A stretch of 64,000 nucleotides of DNA from Brevibacillus fortis (lineage in GTDB: Bacteria; Bacillota; Bacilli; Brevibacillales; Brevibacillaceae): contig NZ_PXZM01000051.1 of the NCBI RefSeq assembly GCF_003013395.1, forward strand, positions 1-64,000, written 5' to 3'. The translations under genes were made by a program, and so were the position numbers. Each line of letters starts with the position of its first letter. The first letter of the stretch is position 1. Shown here piece by piece: positions 51,643-60,132 of the stretch. Under the pieces are notes generated by a model that was not told the origin of the DNA, made no database searches, and was given only the letters and a program-made list of their open reading frames with translations.

Positions 51643-54441
51643 GTGGATACACAGCCAATTCGAAAATGGTACACGCTGGCGGCGGCCGACGTGACCGAAG
51701 CCCTTCATAGTGATGCTGCGCAAGGGTTGACTCAGCAGGAGGCGGAGCGGCGACTGGCTAAACAAGGTGCCAACCAGTTGGCTGAACAAAAGCGAAAGCC
51801 TCTCTACTCGGTCTTTGTTGATCAGTTCAAGGATTTTATGGTACTCATCCTGTTCATTGCAACGTTGATCTCTTACTTCCTCGGAGAGTACCTGGATGCG
51901 ATTGCGATTATCGCGATCATCCTCATTAACGGTATCCTCGGTTTTATTCAGGAGGCCAAGGCTGAACGATCCTTGCAAGCGCTAAAGGAGCTGGCATCCC
52001 CGATGGCGCGCGTCATCCGGGGCGGGCACATTTCCATGATACCGGCTTCGCGGCTGGTACCTGGTGATCTGGTGCAATTGGAGGCCGGGGACCGTATTCC
52101 CGCAGATTTGCGTTTGCTTTCGGCCAATCGGCTGGAGGTGGAGGAGTCTGCGTTGACCGGGGAGTCTGTCCCCGTCGGAAAAAACGTGAAAAGACTGGAG
52201 ACAGCCCAGGCGTCCACTGTACCGCTTGGCGACCAAAAAAATCTCGCGTTCATGGGCACGATGGTGACCGGAGGAACAGGGAGCGGCATCGTTGTAGCGA
52301 CAGGGATGAGCACGGAAATCGGGAAAATCGCGCATTTGATGAATACAGCGGAAGAAGCAGAAACCCCTCTGCAGTTGCGATTGGAGCAAATGGGCAAGAT
52401 TCTCGTGGTCGTCGCACTGCTGTTGACGATTGTCGTCATCGCTGCTGGTGTCTGGCATGGTCATGAGCTGTTTACGATGTTCCTCGCCGGGGTGAGTCTC
52501 GCAGTGGCGGCGATTCCGGAAGGCTTGCCGGCGATTGTGACTGTTGCACTTGCGCTTGGCGTCCAGCGAATGATCCGCCGCAATGCGATCGTACGCAAGC
52601 TCCCATCGGTCGAGACATTGGGCTGCGCCTCTGTCATTTGCTCCGATAAAACAGGGACCCTTACTCAAAATAAAATGACGGTTACCCAAGTGTGGCACAG
52701 CGATTCCACGTATGAGGTGAGCGGCAGCGGCTACGCACCAGAGGGAGCCTTTCACTATCTGGGGAAAATGGTATCGCCCGCCCGAGACGGAGCGCTCTCG
52801 CAAATGATCCGAATCGCAGACCGATGCAACAACGCCCGATTGACATGCGAGGAGCAAAGCACGCGCAATCTGCTCGGGATGGGCAAGACGTCACGCTTTT
52901 GGCAAGTCGTAGGCGACCCGACAGAAGGTGCTCTCAAGGTGCTTGCCGCGAAGGCATTGGGCGGCAATACAGAGCGTAGTAACCAGCAGGGCCAGCGTGT
53001 GGAGGAGCTCCCTTTTGACTCTGACCGCAAAATGATGTCGATCGTCGAAAAGGGAACGGACGGTGTGTATTCCCTGCTGACGAAAGGCGCGGCGGAGGCA
53101 ATGCTGGCGAGATCGACACACATTTTGTGGAAGGGAGAGCTCACTCCACTCTCCGCGACACTTCGTCACCAAGTACTGGAGCAAACGGAACGGATGGCTG
53201 GCAAAGCGCTGCGCGTACTGGGCTTCGCCTATAAGACGCTGCAAGGCTATCGACCTGGACAGCCGATCGGTTCATTGGAAAACAATCTCGTCTTTGTCGG
53301 ATTGGCCGGGATGATCGACCCGCCGCGTGAAGAGGTGCGTCCAGCAATCAATCTGTGCCATCAAGCAGGGATCAAGACCGTCATGATTACAGGCGACCAC
53401 AAGGTGACAGCAGAAGCAATCGCCCGGCAGATTGGGTTGACGCGTGGCTACGGAGAAGTGCTGGAGGGACGTGAGCTGGACAACATGTCAGATGAGCAGC
53501 TCGCAGAGTATGCGGAGCGAGTGACTGTCTACGCCCGTGTGTCTCCTGAGCACAAGCTGCGGATCGTCCGTGCCCTGCAAAGCCAAGGACATGTTGTCGC
53601 CATGACCGGAGACGGTGTCAATGATGCTCCTGCGATCAAGACCTCAGACATTGGGATCGCGATGGGGATTACCGGTACGGATGTGACGAAGGAAGCGGCC
53701 GATCTCGTGCTGCGCGACGATAACTTCGCCACGATTGTCGCTGCCGTCGAGGAAGGCCGCAACATCTATGACAACATTCGAAAATTCATCCGCTATTTGC
53801 TGGCGTCCAACGTAGGCGAGATTCTCGTCATGTTTTTTGCCATGCTCCTCGGGCTTCCTTTGCCTTTGGTGCCGATCCAGATCTTGTGGGTCAATCTCGT
53901 GACAGATGGCTTACCGGCAATGGCACTGGGCGTCGATCAGGCGGAGAAAGACACGATGTATCAGAAGCCACGCAATAAGGCCGAAAACATATTTAGCCGG
54001 GGATTGGGCTGGAAAATTGTTAGCCGCGGCTTTCTCATCGGGGCGATGACGCTCTTGGCATTCTGGCTGACTCTCAAAGAGAATCCAAATGATCTGGTGC
54101 ATGCCCAGACCGTCGCTTTCGTTACATTGGTCATGGCACAATTGATTCACGTTTTCGATTGCCGGAGTCAATACAGCGTTTTTCACCGCAATGTATTTGA
54201 AAACAAATACCTCGTATGGGCCGTGCTTTCGTCGATTGTGCTCGTGATCGGTGTCGTGTACATGGATGCACTCCAGCCGATCTTCAAAACAACGGATCTA
54301 AATCTGCGCGATTGGGCATTAATTTTGGTCGCGGCGGGAGTTCCAACGTTTGTCGCGGGAATCGGTGGGGTGCTTACCAGCGGTAGACAGCGTACAAGCA
54401 AAGAAAAACGCCCAGCTATGCGTACGGTTCGTCCTGACTAA
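51643..54441 (+). CDS. Calcium-translocating P2A-type ATPase (SERCA/PMR1-like)
   Basis: Cation pump of 932 residues, starting at GTG 51643 after GGAGG. An N-terminal cation-ATPase domain ([16 protein letters not shown]) leads to ten helices. TGES of the actuator is in [10 protein letters not shown]; helix 4 has the Ca2+ site [11 protein letters not shown]335 is phosphorylated in [30 protein letters not shown] closes the P domain; helices 5-6 show [11 protein letters not shown] and [17 protein letters not shown] with the Asn and Asp that bind Ca2+. It exports Ca2+ or Mn2+ from the cytoplasm. B. subtilis YloB, a spore-germination-linked Ca2+ pump, is of this type; the following yunB gene also is sporulation-related. 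Confidence 0.94.
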   Translation: MDTQPIRKWYTLAAADVTEALHSDAAQGLTQQEAERRLAKQGANQLAEQKRKPLYSVFVDQFKDFMVLILFIATLISYFLGEYLDAIAIIAIILINGILGFIQEAKAERSLQALKELASPMARVIRGGHISMIPASRLVPGDLVQLEAGDRIPADLRLLSANRLEVEESALTGESVPVGKNVKRLETAQASTVPLGDQKNLAFMGTMVTGGTGSGIVVATGMSTEIGKIAHLMNTAEEAETPLQLRLEQMGKILVVVALLLTIVVIAAGVWHGHELFTMFLAGVSLAVAAIPEGLPAIVTVALALGVQRMIRRNAIVRKLPSVETLGCASVICSDKTGTLTQNKMTVTQVWHSDSTYEVSGSGYAPEGAFHYLGKMVSPARDGALSQMIRIADRCNNARLTCEEQSTRNLLGMGKTSRFWQVVGDPTEGALKVLAAKALGGNTERSNQQGQRVEELPFDSDRKMMSIVEKGTDGVYSLLTKGAAEAMLARSTHILWKGELTPLSATLRHQVLEQTERMAGKALRVLGFAYKTLQGYRPGQPIGSLENNLVFVGLAGMIDPPREEVRPAINLCHQAGIKTVMITGDHKVTAEAIARQIGLTRGYGEVLEGRELDNMSDEQLAEYAERVTVYARVSPEHKLRIVRALQSQGHVVAMTGDGVNDAPAIKTSDIGIAMGITGTDVTKEAADLVLRDDNFATIVAAVEEGRNIYDNIRKFIRYLLASNVGEILVMFFAMLLGLPLPLVPIQILWVNLVTDGLPAMALGVDQAEKDTMYQKPRNKAENIFSRGLGWKIVSRGFLIGAMTLLAFWLTLKENPNDLVHAQTVAFVTLVMAQLIHVFDCRSQYSVFHRNVFENKYLVWAVLSSIVLVIGVVYMDALQPIFKTTDLNLRDWALILVAAGVPTFVAGIGGVLTSGRQRTSKEKRPAMRTVRPD

Positions 54442-54471
54442 CCGAGCCGCAAAAGGGGAGAGGGAGCCATC

Positions 54472-55173
54472 GTGCGCTTGAGAAGGGGAGGATGGAAAAG
54501 ACGTAGAAGGCGAATTTTTGCCGGGATACTGATGATCATTGTGGTGTTGATTGTTTTGTTTATCGTTGTGGAACGCAGGGTAGAGCCGACGTTGATGTTG
54601 ATTGCTCAGGCCAAGGCAGAGCAGGTCGCCAAGCTCGCCATTACCGATGCAGTCACCAAGCGTATGTCCCAACAGGGTGTAGACGTCAACGAAGTTGTCA
54701 TCATGGAAAAGGACGAGAATGGCAGCATCAAAGCGGTGAATTTTAACTTTAAAGAGTATTCCCGGATTGTGGGGGAAACGACAGCCCGTATCCAAAATCG
54801 TTTGAAGGAATTCGAGCAGGAGCATGTCCAGACGACCATACCACTAGGCTTGGCTACCAAAAACGTCTTTCTGGAGCACATTGGGCCTGATATTCCGGTG
54901 ACGTTCGTTCCGATTGGTGCCGTCAAAACGAAGCTGGAAACAGGTCTGAAGCAAGCCGGAATCAACATGGTGCTGGTGACTGTCTACATTCACGTCGAGG
55001 TCGATTTGCGGGTCATTATCCCGTTTGCGACCAAGCAGCAGACGGTCACTACACAAATCCCGGTCTCCGAGGCACTGATTGTCGGCAAGGTGCCTGCGTA
55101 TTTGTACAACAACCCGTCTGGCAAGCCCGATGTGCCGATGCCTCGAAACAACCAAAACCCAAGCCAGTCGTGA
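54472..55173 (+). CDS. yunB: Sporulation protein YunB
   Basis: 233 residues with a basic leader (RRGGWKRRRRRIFAG), one membrane anchor and an external domain: VERRVEPTLMLIAQAKAEQVAKLAITDAVTKRM and later IPLGLATKNVFLEHIGPDIPVTFVPIGAVKT are the family blocks. YunB is made in the mother cell under sigma-E and is needed for efficient sporulation in B. subtilis. GTG 54472 or the next ATG-less start follows GGGGAGAGG. Lies 30 bases after the P-type ATPase and may be co-transcribed. The Pro/Asn-rich end is non-conserved. Confidence 0.9.
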   Translation: MRLRRGGWKRRRRRIFAGILMIIVVLIVLFIVVERRVEPTLMLIAQAKAEQVAKLAITDAVTKRMSQQGVDVNEVVIMEKDENGSIKAVNFNFKEYSRIVGETTARIQNRLKEFEQEHVQTTIPLGLATKNVFLEHIGPDIPVTFVPIGAVKTKLETGLKQAGINMVLVTVYIHVEVDLRVIIPFATKQQTVTTQIPVSEALIVGKVPAYLYNNPSGKPDVPMPRNNQNPSQS

Positions 55174-55298
55174 TGTTTTTCGCTTATACGGGAACGATTT
55201 ACACATCTATGAAAATTTTTATGAAACGTTTCTGAAAGGGTGCCGTCCAATGAATAGACACACTAAAACAAGCAAGAACATTGGAGGCGTAAACAAAC

Positions 55299-56849
55299 AT
55301 GAAAACAATCCGTACAGGCATGATGACAATCGCGGCACTGGCCGTTTTGGGAACAAGCGTGGTATCTGCAACCTCCGAACCAGTAAAAGGATTTTCCCTA
55401 AACGTAAACGGTCAAGCAATCGCAGAAGCGGCGATCTTAGATAAAGGACAGCAAACCGTACTTGTTCCGCTCCGTCCAGTTGCGGAATCACTCGGATTTA
55501 AAGTGAGCTGGAACAATCAACTGCAAGCTGCCGAGGTACAAAAAGGTGCAATCTCTAGTTATGCAAAAGCTGGTGAGGATCGCTATCCTTACGCGAAAAT
55601 GTACAAAACGCTGGGTGCAGAGCCACGTATGATAAACGGAAGCACTTATGTGCCAGTTGCTTTCGTAGATGAAATTCTGCAAGCAGAAGTGAATGTATCG
55701 GATGATGCAGTGACAGTCGTGGATGAAGATGTAGCACCGATTCGCACGGGTACAATTACAAAAATCAACAAATCCGATAAAGGTCAATACTCTGTGATGC
55801 TAGGCGGCTTCCAGACGGGCATCTTGCTTCATCTGACCGAAGACACAAAAATCACAGATTCAGAAGGCAAAGCTTTGAAGCCAGAAGATTTGAAGCTGGG
55901 CATGCAGGTAGATGGAACCATCGAAAATGTCATGACCGCGAGCTTGCCACCTCAAACTAGTGCTATCAGCATCGTAGTAAAAGACAGCTTGAAGTCTCAG
56001 GAAGTATTGGGAACAGCGGGCAAAGTAACGAGCATCTCCTCTGATAAAGAGGGAATCTACAATATGCTCGTAGAGGGGAGTGCAATTACACCAAACTCTC
56101 AGGAAAAAGTCATGCTGACGATTAACAAAAAAACAGTTATTGTGAGTGCAAAAGACAATAGAGTTCTCGTACCAGAAGAACTGACAGCAGACAGCAAAGT
56201 ATTTGCTTTCTATAGCCCGACGATGACGCACAGCCTGCCGCCAATCGCTGTGGCTGAGAAAATCGTCGTAGATGTACCCGATCAGGAAATCGTAGATGAA
56301 GATGTAGCACCAGTGCGCACAGGTACCATTACAAGCATCACCAAGTCCGATAAAGGCCAATACTCCGTGATGCTGGGTGGCTATGAAACAGGCATCATGC
56401 TCCATCTGAATGAAGAGACAAAAATTACAGATGCACAAGGAAAAGCACTGAAGCCAGAAGATTTGAAGCTGGGTATGGAAGTTGAGGGAACATCCCAAAA
56501 ATTCATGACTATGAGCTTGCCGCCTCAATCCGGTGCAATCAGCATCGTAGTGAAAGACAGCTTGAAAGCTGAGGAAGTATTGGGAACAGCGGGCAAAGTA
56601 GCAAGCATCTCCTCTGACAAAGAAGGAACCTACAAAATGCTCGTAGAGGGTCAAGCGATTACAACAAAATCTCAAGAAAAAATCATGCTGACGATTAGCG
56701 AAAAAACAGTTATTGTGAGCGCAAAAGACAATAAAGTACTCAAGCCAGAAGAACTGAAAGAAGACAGTAAAGTATTTGCATTCTATAGCCCAATGATGAC
56801 GCGCAGCCTGCCGGCAATCGCTGCGGCTGAGAAAATCGTAGTAGAATAA
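55299..56849 (+). CDS. Secreted copper-amine-oxidase-N domain protein with internal tandem duplication
   Basis: 516 residues. A signal peptide (residues 1-24, cleavage near VSATSE) is followed by a copper amine oxidase N-terminal-like domain (VNGQAIAEAAILDKGQQTVLVPLRPVAESLGFKVSWN ... STYVPVAFVDEIL), a fold used by Bacillota for cell-surface attachment. The rest consists of two copies of a unit of about 180 residues (about 148-325 and 337-516), each beginning VDEDVAP-x-RTGTIT and ending KVFAFYSP-x-MT-x-SLP-x-IA. The copies are highly similar in DNA as well, pointing to a recent duplication. GGAGG precedes ATG 55299. Extracellular role unknown; a wall-associated or metal-binding function is possible. 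Confidence 0.85.
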   Translation: MKTIRTGMMTIAALAVLGTSVVSATSEPVKGFSLNVNGQAIAEAAILDKGQQTVLVPLRPVAESLGFKVSWNNQLQAAEVQKGAISSYAKAGEDRYPYAKMYKTLGAEPRMINGSTYVPVAFVDEILQAEVNVSDDAVTVVDEDVAPIRTGTITKINKSDKGQYSVMLGGFQTGILLHLTEDTKITDSEGKALKPEDLKLGMQVDGTIENVMTASLPPQTSAISIVVKDSLKSQEVLGTAGKVTSISSDKEGIYNMLVEGSAITPNSQEKVMLTINKKTVIVSAKDNRVLVPEELTADSKVFAFYSPTMTHSLPPIAVAEKIVVDVPDQEIVDEDVAPVRTGTITSITKSDKGQYSVMLGGYETGIMLHLNEETKITDAQGKALKPEDLKLGMEVEGTSQKFMTMSLPPQSGAISIVVKDSLKAEEVLGTAGKVASISSDKEGTYKMLVEGQAITTKSQEKIMLTISEKTVIVSAKDNKVLKPEELKEDSKVFAFYSPMMTRSLPAIAAAEKIVVE

Positions 56850-56856
56850 GTGAGAG

Positions 56857-56886
56857 AAGGGATGGCAGCTGCCGTCCCTTTTTTCT
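56857..56886 (+). terminator. Intrinsic terminator of the secreted repeat protein
   Basis: AGGGATGGCAGC/GCTGCCGTCCCT type hairpin with TTTTTT; a second GC-rich hairpin with TTTTTT follows at 56889-56921. Confidence 0.85.
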
Positions 56887-56925
56887 AATCCGCTGCTTGC
56901 TTGTTAGGCAGCGGGTTTTTTCCTG

Positions 56926-57447
56926 TCATGATTGAATAGGATATGCCATACAGATGACCAGACCGAGCTTTTCGTGCTCTCGCTCCTCATAGGCGACAAA
57001 GCCGTACTTTTCATAAAAAGGGATGACCCGCTTGTTCTTTTCCAGAACAGCCAAATGGAGGGAGGTATAGCCATTCTCCTGGTACCAGCTTAGCAAGGTA
57101 TCCAGAAATTCCTTGGCGTAGCCGTGACTTTGGTACTCACTGTGCAGCATAATGAGGCCTAGCCAAGGGTGGCCATCTCGTGGGTTGCACAAAATGAACT
57201 GGGCGATCCCGATGATCTCGGTACCGTGTACTTCTCTTATCGAAAAGCTGTAGGAGTCCGCAAACTTCAGATTATCTTGATGGTCATCTGCTACTGTCTG
57301 TAGAGTGACGACTCGTTGTCCAAAGGCAAACTCCATATAATCGGGGTTTGAATTGTACACCGTCAGCAGCTCGGGGAAATCGTGTTCCGTGACGGGCTGA
57401 AAAACCAATCGAGCGCTATGGGCTGGGAAGGGAGTGGTGCTTGGCAT
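56926..57447 (-). CDS. GNAT-family N-acetyltransferase
   Basis: 173 residues from ATG 57447, which follows AAAGGAGC. The GNAT fold is visible: RLVFQPVTEHDFPELLTVYNSNPD at the start, the acetyl-CoA loop region LGLIMLHSEYQSHGYAKEFLDTLL (an R/QxxGxG/A-type motif, here QSHGYA), and the closing LHLAVLEKNKRVIPFYEKYGF. It transfers an acetyl group from acetyl-CoA to an amine; the substrate (protein N-terminus, polyamine, antibiotic) is unknown. Single gene, convergent with the repeat protein and divergent from the nreB-like kinase. Confidence 0.88.
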   Translation of the reverse strand: MPSTTPFPAHSARLVFQPVTEHDFPELLTVYNSNPDYMEFAFGQRVVTLQTVADDHQDNLKFADSYSFSIREVHGTEIIGIAQFILCNPRDGHPWLGLIMLHSEYQSHGYAKEFLDTLLSWYQENGYTSLHLAVLEKNKRVIPFYEKYGFVAYEEREHEKLGLVICMAYPIQS

Positions 57448-57608
57448 GTCAAAAGCTCCTTTCAGTATATTTGTCATCTGTCTAATTAGATAATATTCTA
57501 ATTTAATAAAATGTCAATTCGAATGATGATAAGGGAATTCCCTGATACACTTTCTTTTATGGAAACTTTACAATAACGATAGGATGATTGTCTCAAAAGG
57601 AGGAACGC

Positions 57609-58682
57609 ATGGGTACGTCGAGTGAAGTGCTTTCCCTGATGCAGTCCATCTTTGCCAACGCTAGCGATGCGATCCTGGTAATTGATCATGAGGGACGAAT
57701 CGTAAAGGCCAATGCTGCGTTGGAGCAGATGACGGGCTGGACAGAAGAAGAGCTGATTCGAGATAAACATATTTGCGAGCTGTGTCTCGGAATGGCAACG
57801 TGTATGGAAGAAACGAGCTGCACGGATTGCTTTTTTAAGCGCGTGCAAATGCCTTCATTCGAGATGAGGCTCCGAACGAAATCGGGTGTGGATTACCCTG
57901 TCGCCGCCAGCTCTGCGAGACTGGAGGATGAATCGCAAGGGAAGCTGGTCATGATTTTGCGTGATATGTCTGCGCAACTGCGAGTGGAAAAAGAGCGCTA
58001 CCAGTACAAATTGACGAATTTCGCGATCCAGGCACAAGAAGAAGAACGAAAGCGCATCGCCCGGGAGCTGCACGATGGCGTAGGGCAGGCGCTTTATAGT
58101 ATTTTAGTGGGACTGAACGTAGTCAGACAACGAGAATTGAGCGAGCCGGTTATGCAGCACGTCAGCGAATTGGTGAATATGACTTCCAAGGCGATGGAGG
58201 AAGTAAAGCGCATGGCGCTGGAGCTGCGTCCGTCTGCACTTGATGATCTCGGTTTATTGCCAGCATTACGCTCGTTAATGAAACGGGTGGAAAAGACTTT
58301 TCATATTCAGGTGGAGCTGCATGTTCAGGGGGAGAAACGCAGATACTCCGCTGCGATGGAAACAGCGTTATACCGGATTGTACAAGAAGCCATGACCAAT
58401 ACGGCAAAATATGCAAAGGCGAGCCATCTAGGAATCATGTTCGAGAATAGGGAGAAGGAAATTGTCGTCACGATTGTGGATGACGGTGTAGGGTTTGAAG
58501 TAGAGAAAACATTGAACATCGGCAAAGGACTCGGAGTGTTTGGCATGAAGGAGCGAGCCCAGTTACTTGGCGGTACCGTTGATATTCGCTCCGCACCCGA
58601 GGAAGGTACGACAGTGATCGTCCGGATTCCGGTGCCGAAGGAGGGGGTAGAGGATGACCATTCGCGTCTTGATCGCCGATGA
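57609..58682 (+). CDS. nreB: NreB-like PAS sensor kinase with CX2C-X11-CX2C cluster motif
   Basis: Soluble sensor kinase of 357 residues; ATG 57609 is set by AGGAGG. The PAS domain (about 10-125) contains C56, C59, C71 and C74 spaced CX2C-X11-CX2C, exactly the spacing of the [4Fe-4S] cluster ligands of the oxygen sensor NreB, plus an extra C65. The HisKA_3 box EERKRIARELHDGVGQ has the phosphorylated H159, and the ATPase has EAMTNTAKYAKAS and DDGVGFE, GLGVFGMKERAQLLGG. No membrane segment. Loss of the cluster in air would switch the kinase off. It overlaps the regulator gene by 29 bases and neighbours a ba3-type oxidase, a sensible target for an oxygen sensor. Confidence 0.88.
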   Translation: MGTSSEVLSLMQSIFANASDAILVIDHEGRIVKANAALEQMTGWTEEELIRDKHICELCLGMATCMEETSCTDCFFKRVQMPSFEMRLRTKSGVDYPVAASSARLEDESQGKLVMILRDMSAQLRVEKERYQYKLTNFAIQAQEEERKRIARELHDGVGQALYSILVGLNVVRQRELSEPVMQHVSELVNMTSKAMEEVKRMALELRPSALDDLGLLPALRSLMKRVEKTFHIQVELHVQGEKRRYSAAMETALYRIVQEAMTNTAKYAKASHLGIMFENREKEIVVTIVDDGVGFEVEKTLNIGKGLGVFGMKERAQLLGGTVDIRSAPEEGTTVIVRIPVPKEGVEDDHSRLDRR

Positions 58683-59310
58683 TCATGCGATAGTACGATC
58701 TGGGCTGGGGATGTTGATCAACGCCCAGGAGGATATGGAAGTCGTCGGTTATGCAGCTGACGGAAAAGAAGCATGTGAAAAAGCATGGGAAGTCAGGCCC
58801 GACGTCGTTTTGATGGATTTGAGTATGCCACCTGGGGAAAATGGTTTGACGGCAACGGCCAGATTGAAGGAAACGGCACCTGACATTCAGGTGCTTGTGC
58901 TCACGATGCATGATGACGAGGAATACCTGTTTCGCGTGCTGCAAGCCGGTGCCGCCGGCTATATTTTAAAGAGCGCCCCTGACCTCGATTTGATCACGGC
59001 GATCCGTTCGGTTAATCAGGGCATGGCGTATTTGTATCCATCCGCGACGAAATCTCTGATCGAGGAATTTCTGCAAATGGTCAAGAACGGAGAGGAGCAG
59101 GCCAAGTACGACATCCTGACTGATCGGGAAAAAGAAGTGCTGGTCTTGATCGCAAAGGGCTTTAGCAACAAGGAAATTGCGGAGCAGCTCACCGTTTCAG
59201 TCAAGACGGTGGAATCGCATAAAGCGCACATTATGGAAAAGCTCCACCTGCGTACGCGGCCTGATCTGGTGCGGTATGCGATTAAGAAGGGCTGGCTTGA
59301 TTTTGAGTAG
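58654..59310 (+). CDS. nreC: NarL/LuxR-family response regulator (NreC-like)
   Basis: 218 residues. Receiver domain with D9-D10 and phospho-acceptor D55 (VVLMDLSMPPGENG), the switch T in VLTMHDDEEYLFRVL and K of ILKSAPD; then a LuxR-type helix-turn-helix LTDREKEVLVLIAKGFSNKEIAEQLTVSVKTVESHKAHIMEKL. It is translated with the kinase (29-base overlap). NreC of Staphylococcus binds TAGGG...CCCTA type dyads; three GGGG/CC dyads occur before the oxidase operon at 59820-59874, making that operon the likely target. Confidence 0.9.
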   Translation: MTIRVLIADDHAIVRSGLGMLINAQEDMEVVGYAADGKEACEKAWEVRPDVVLMDLSMPPGENGLTATARLKETAPDIQVLVLTMHDDEEYLFRVLQAGAAGYILKSAPDLDLITAIRSVNQGMAYLYPSATKSLIEEFLQMVKNGEEQAKYDILTDREKEVLVLIAKGFSNKEIAEQLTVSVKTVESHKAHIMEKLHLRTRPDLVRYAIKKGWLDFE

Positions 59311-59351
59311 CGTACAATCTGTTGTATATAGTCAACAGCAAAACCATATGT

Positions 59352-59357
59352 TATGAT
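59352..59357 (+). promoter_or_regulatory. Extended -10 promoter for a plus-strand antisense RNA
   Basis: TGTTATGAT (TG one base before TATGAT). The -35 region is weak (TAGTCA). It would start an RNA near 59364 that ends at the terminator 59473-59515 and is complementary to the 3' part of the small toxin mRNA. Confidence 0.4.
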
Positions 59358-59363
59358 AAAGCT

Positions 59364-59515
59364 AAGAATTTAAGGCTAAAATAAATAGACCAGAGTGCTG
59401 GAACACTCTGATCTATCGTACAGTAGACGGTACCCTGTAAGGGGGATCGGCTCAGCAGAATTTAAAACGGGGATGACCGCTCAGGCCTGCTAGCTCAAGA
59501 GCGGTCATTTTTTTT
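59364..59515 (+). ncRNA. Putative antisense RNA (type I antitoxin)
   Basis: Predicted transcript of about 150 nt from the extended -10 at 59352 to an intrinsic terminator: ATGACCGCTC at 59473 pairs with GAGCGGTCAT at 59499, then eight T. The terminator overlaps the last codons of the opposite-strand toxin gene, so the RNA overlaps the 3' end of the toxin mRNA over its whole length, as in txpA/ratA and bsrG/SR4 of Bacillus. No protein is encoded in it. Confidence 0.5.
59385..59416 (-). terminator. Terminator of the toxin mRNA
   Basis: On the minus strand ATAGATCAGAGTG...CACTCTGGTCTAT followed by TTATTTT; about 80 bases after the toxin stop. Confidence 0.7.
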
Positions 59516-59614
59516 GGTCAGGGCAACAACGATTGCTACAATAAGTCCAAGAAGGGCAACGATGAAGCTGCCAAATTGGAGCATGAGTGTAAACATTTCG
59601 CTAGTAATTGCCAT
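59495..59614 (-). CDS. Holin-like toxin peptide, 39 residues (candidate type I toxin)
   Basis: Small membrane peptide read from ATG 59614 to TGA 59495. It begins MAITSEMFTLMLQFG, has one hydrophobic helix with GLIVAIVVAL, and ends TKKNDRS. The layout Met-rich start, L-x-FG-x-FI-x-ALLxLIVAIV and a terminal KK matches the putative holin-like toxin family related to TxpA/BsrG. A very strong ribosome site (GGGGGGTGAG) lies six bases before the start, and a convergent transcript with its own terminator overlaps the 3' end. These features together define a type I toxin-antitoxin module. Expression of such peptides depolarises the membrane. Confidence 0.72.
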   Translation of the reverse strand: MAITSEMFTLMLQFGSFIVALLGLIVAIVVALTKKNDRS

Positions 59615-59741
59615 AATCTCACCCCCCTTACGTTTCCGACATGGGAGATGAGCCGACCACCCTTGAGAGCCGTGTCTATGTACTTGTCTTAATTTTACTA
59701 CTGTTCTGTGAAAGGTACTAGCTTTTATAGAAGATATTTTT

Positions 59742-59774
59742 AGTGGACGATCCCAATACGGGGTCGTCTTTTTT
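59742..59774 (+). terminator. Terminator-like hairpin with no assigned gene
   Basis: GACGATCCC...GGGGTCGTC followed by seven T. It lies between the toxin locus and the oxidase promoter; nothing on the plus strand just upstream is an evident gene. Confidence 0.65.
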
Positions 59775-59819
59775 TGTGTCGAACCTGTGACCGAAAATGG
59801 TCATAATTCGGTCGAAATC

Positions 59820-59874
59820 AGGGGTTTCCCGGAGCAATTTAGGGGATTTCCCCGAATTACTTCCAAGGGGTTCC
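59820..59874. promoter_or_regulatory. Three GGGG/CC dyads upstream of the ba3 oxidase operon (candidate NreC sites)
   Basis: AGGGGTTTCCC at 59820, TAGGGGATTTCCCCGA at 59840 (perfect GGGG-ATTT-CCCC) and AAGGGGTTCC at 59865, centred about 22 bp apart, i.e. on one face of the helix. They resemble the TAGGG...CCCTA sites of NreC. Confidence 0.5.
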
Positions 59875-59879
59875 AGCGG

Positions 59880-59885
59880 TAGAAT
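59880..59885 (+). promoter_or_regulatory. -10 element of the ba3 oxidase operon
   Basis: TAGAAT with only a poor -35 (TTACTT, 17 bases upstream), as expected for an activator-dependent promoter; the central dyad would lie near -44. Confidence 0.45.
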
Positions 59886-59940
59886 GAAGGCGTGAAATGT
59901 ACACTGCGCCTGTAAGGCACGTGGAAAGGAGAAGAGCGCG

Positions 59941-60108
59941 ATGGAGACGCAAGTAGACAAAGCGGCGAAAGGCAAGAAATCAAAATCCAGCAAGCTGCAA
60001 ACGGACCAGGAAGACTTGAAGGGAACGTTTGTCGCGGTTCTGATCGTTGGGGGTATCATTCTAGTCGGTTGGTTGGGTGTATTCGGGCTTTTCCTGGATA
60101 GGGCGTAA
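59941..60108 (+). CDS. Small membrane subunit of the ba3-type oxidase (subunit IIa-like)
   Basis: 55 residues: a Lys-rich cytosolic half (VDKAAKGKKSKSSKLQ) and a single helix TFVAVLIVGGIILVGWLGVF ending FLDRA. GGAAAGGAG precedes ATG 59941. This matches the one-helix subunit IIa/2A of Thermus-type ba3 oxidases, encoded just before subunits II and I. It likely stabilises the complex. First gene of the operon. Confidence 0.82.
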   Translation: METQVDKAAKGKKSKSSKLQTDQEDLKGTFVAVLIVGGIILVGWLGVFGLFLDRA

Positions 60109-60132
60109 TAAGGGAAGTAAAGGAGGGTACGT

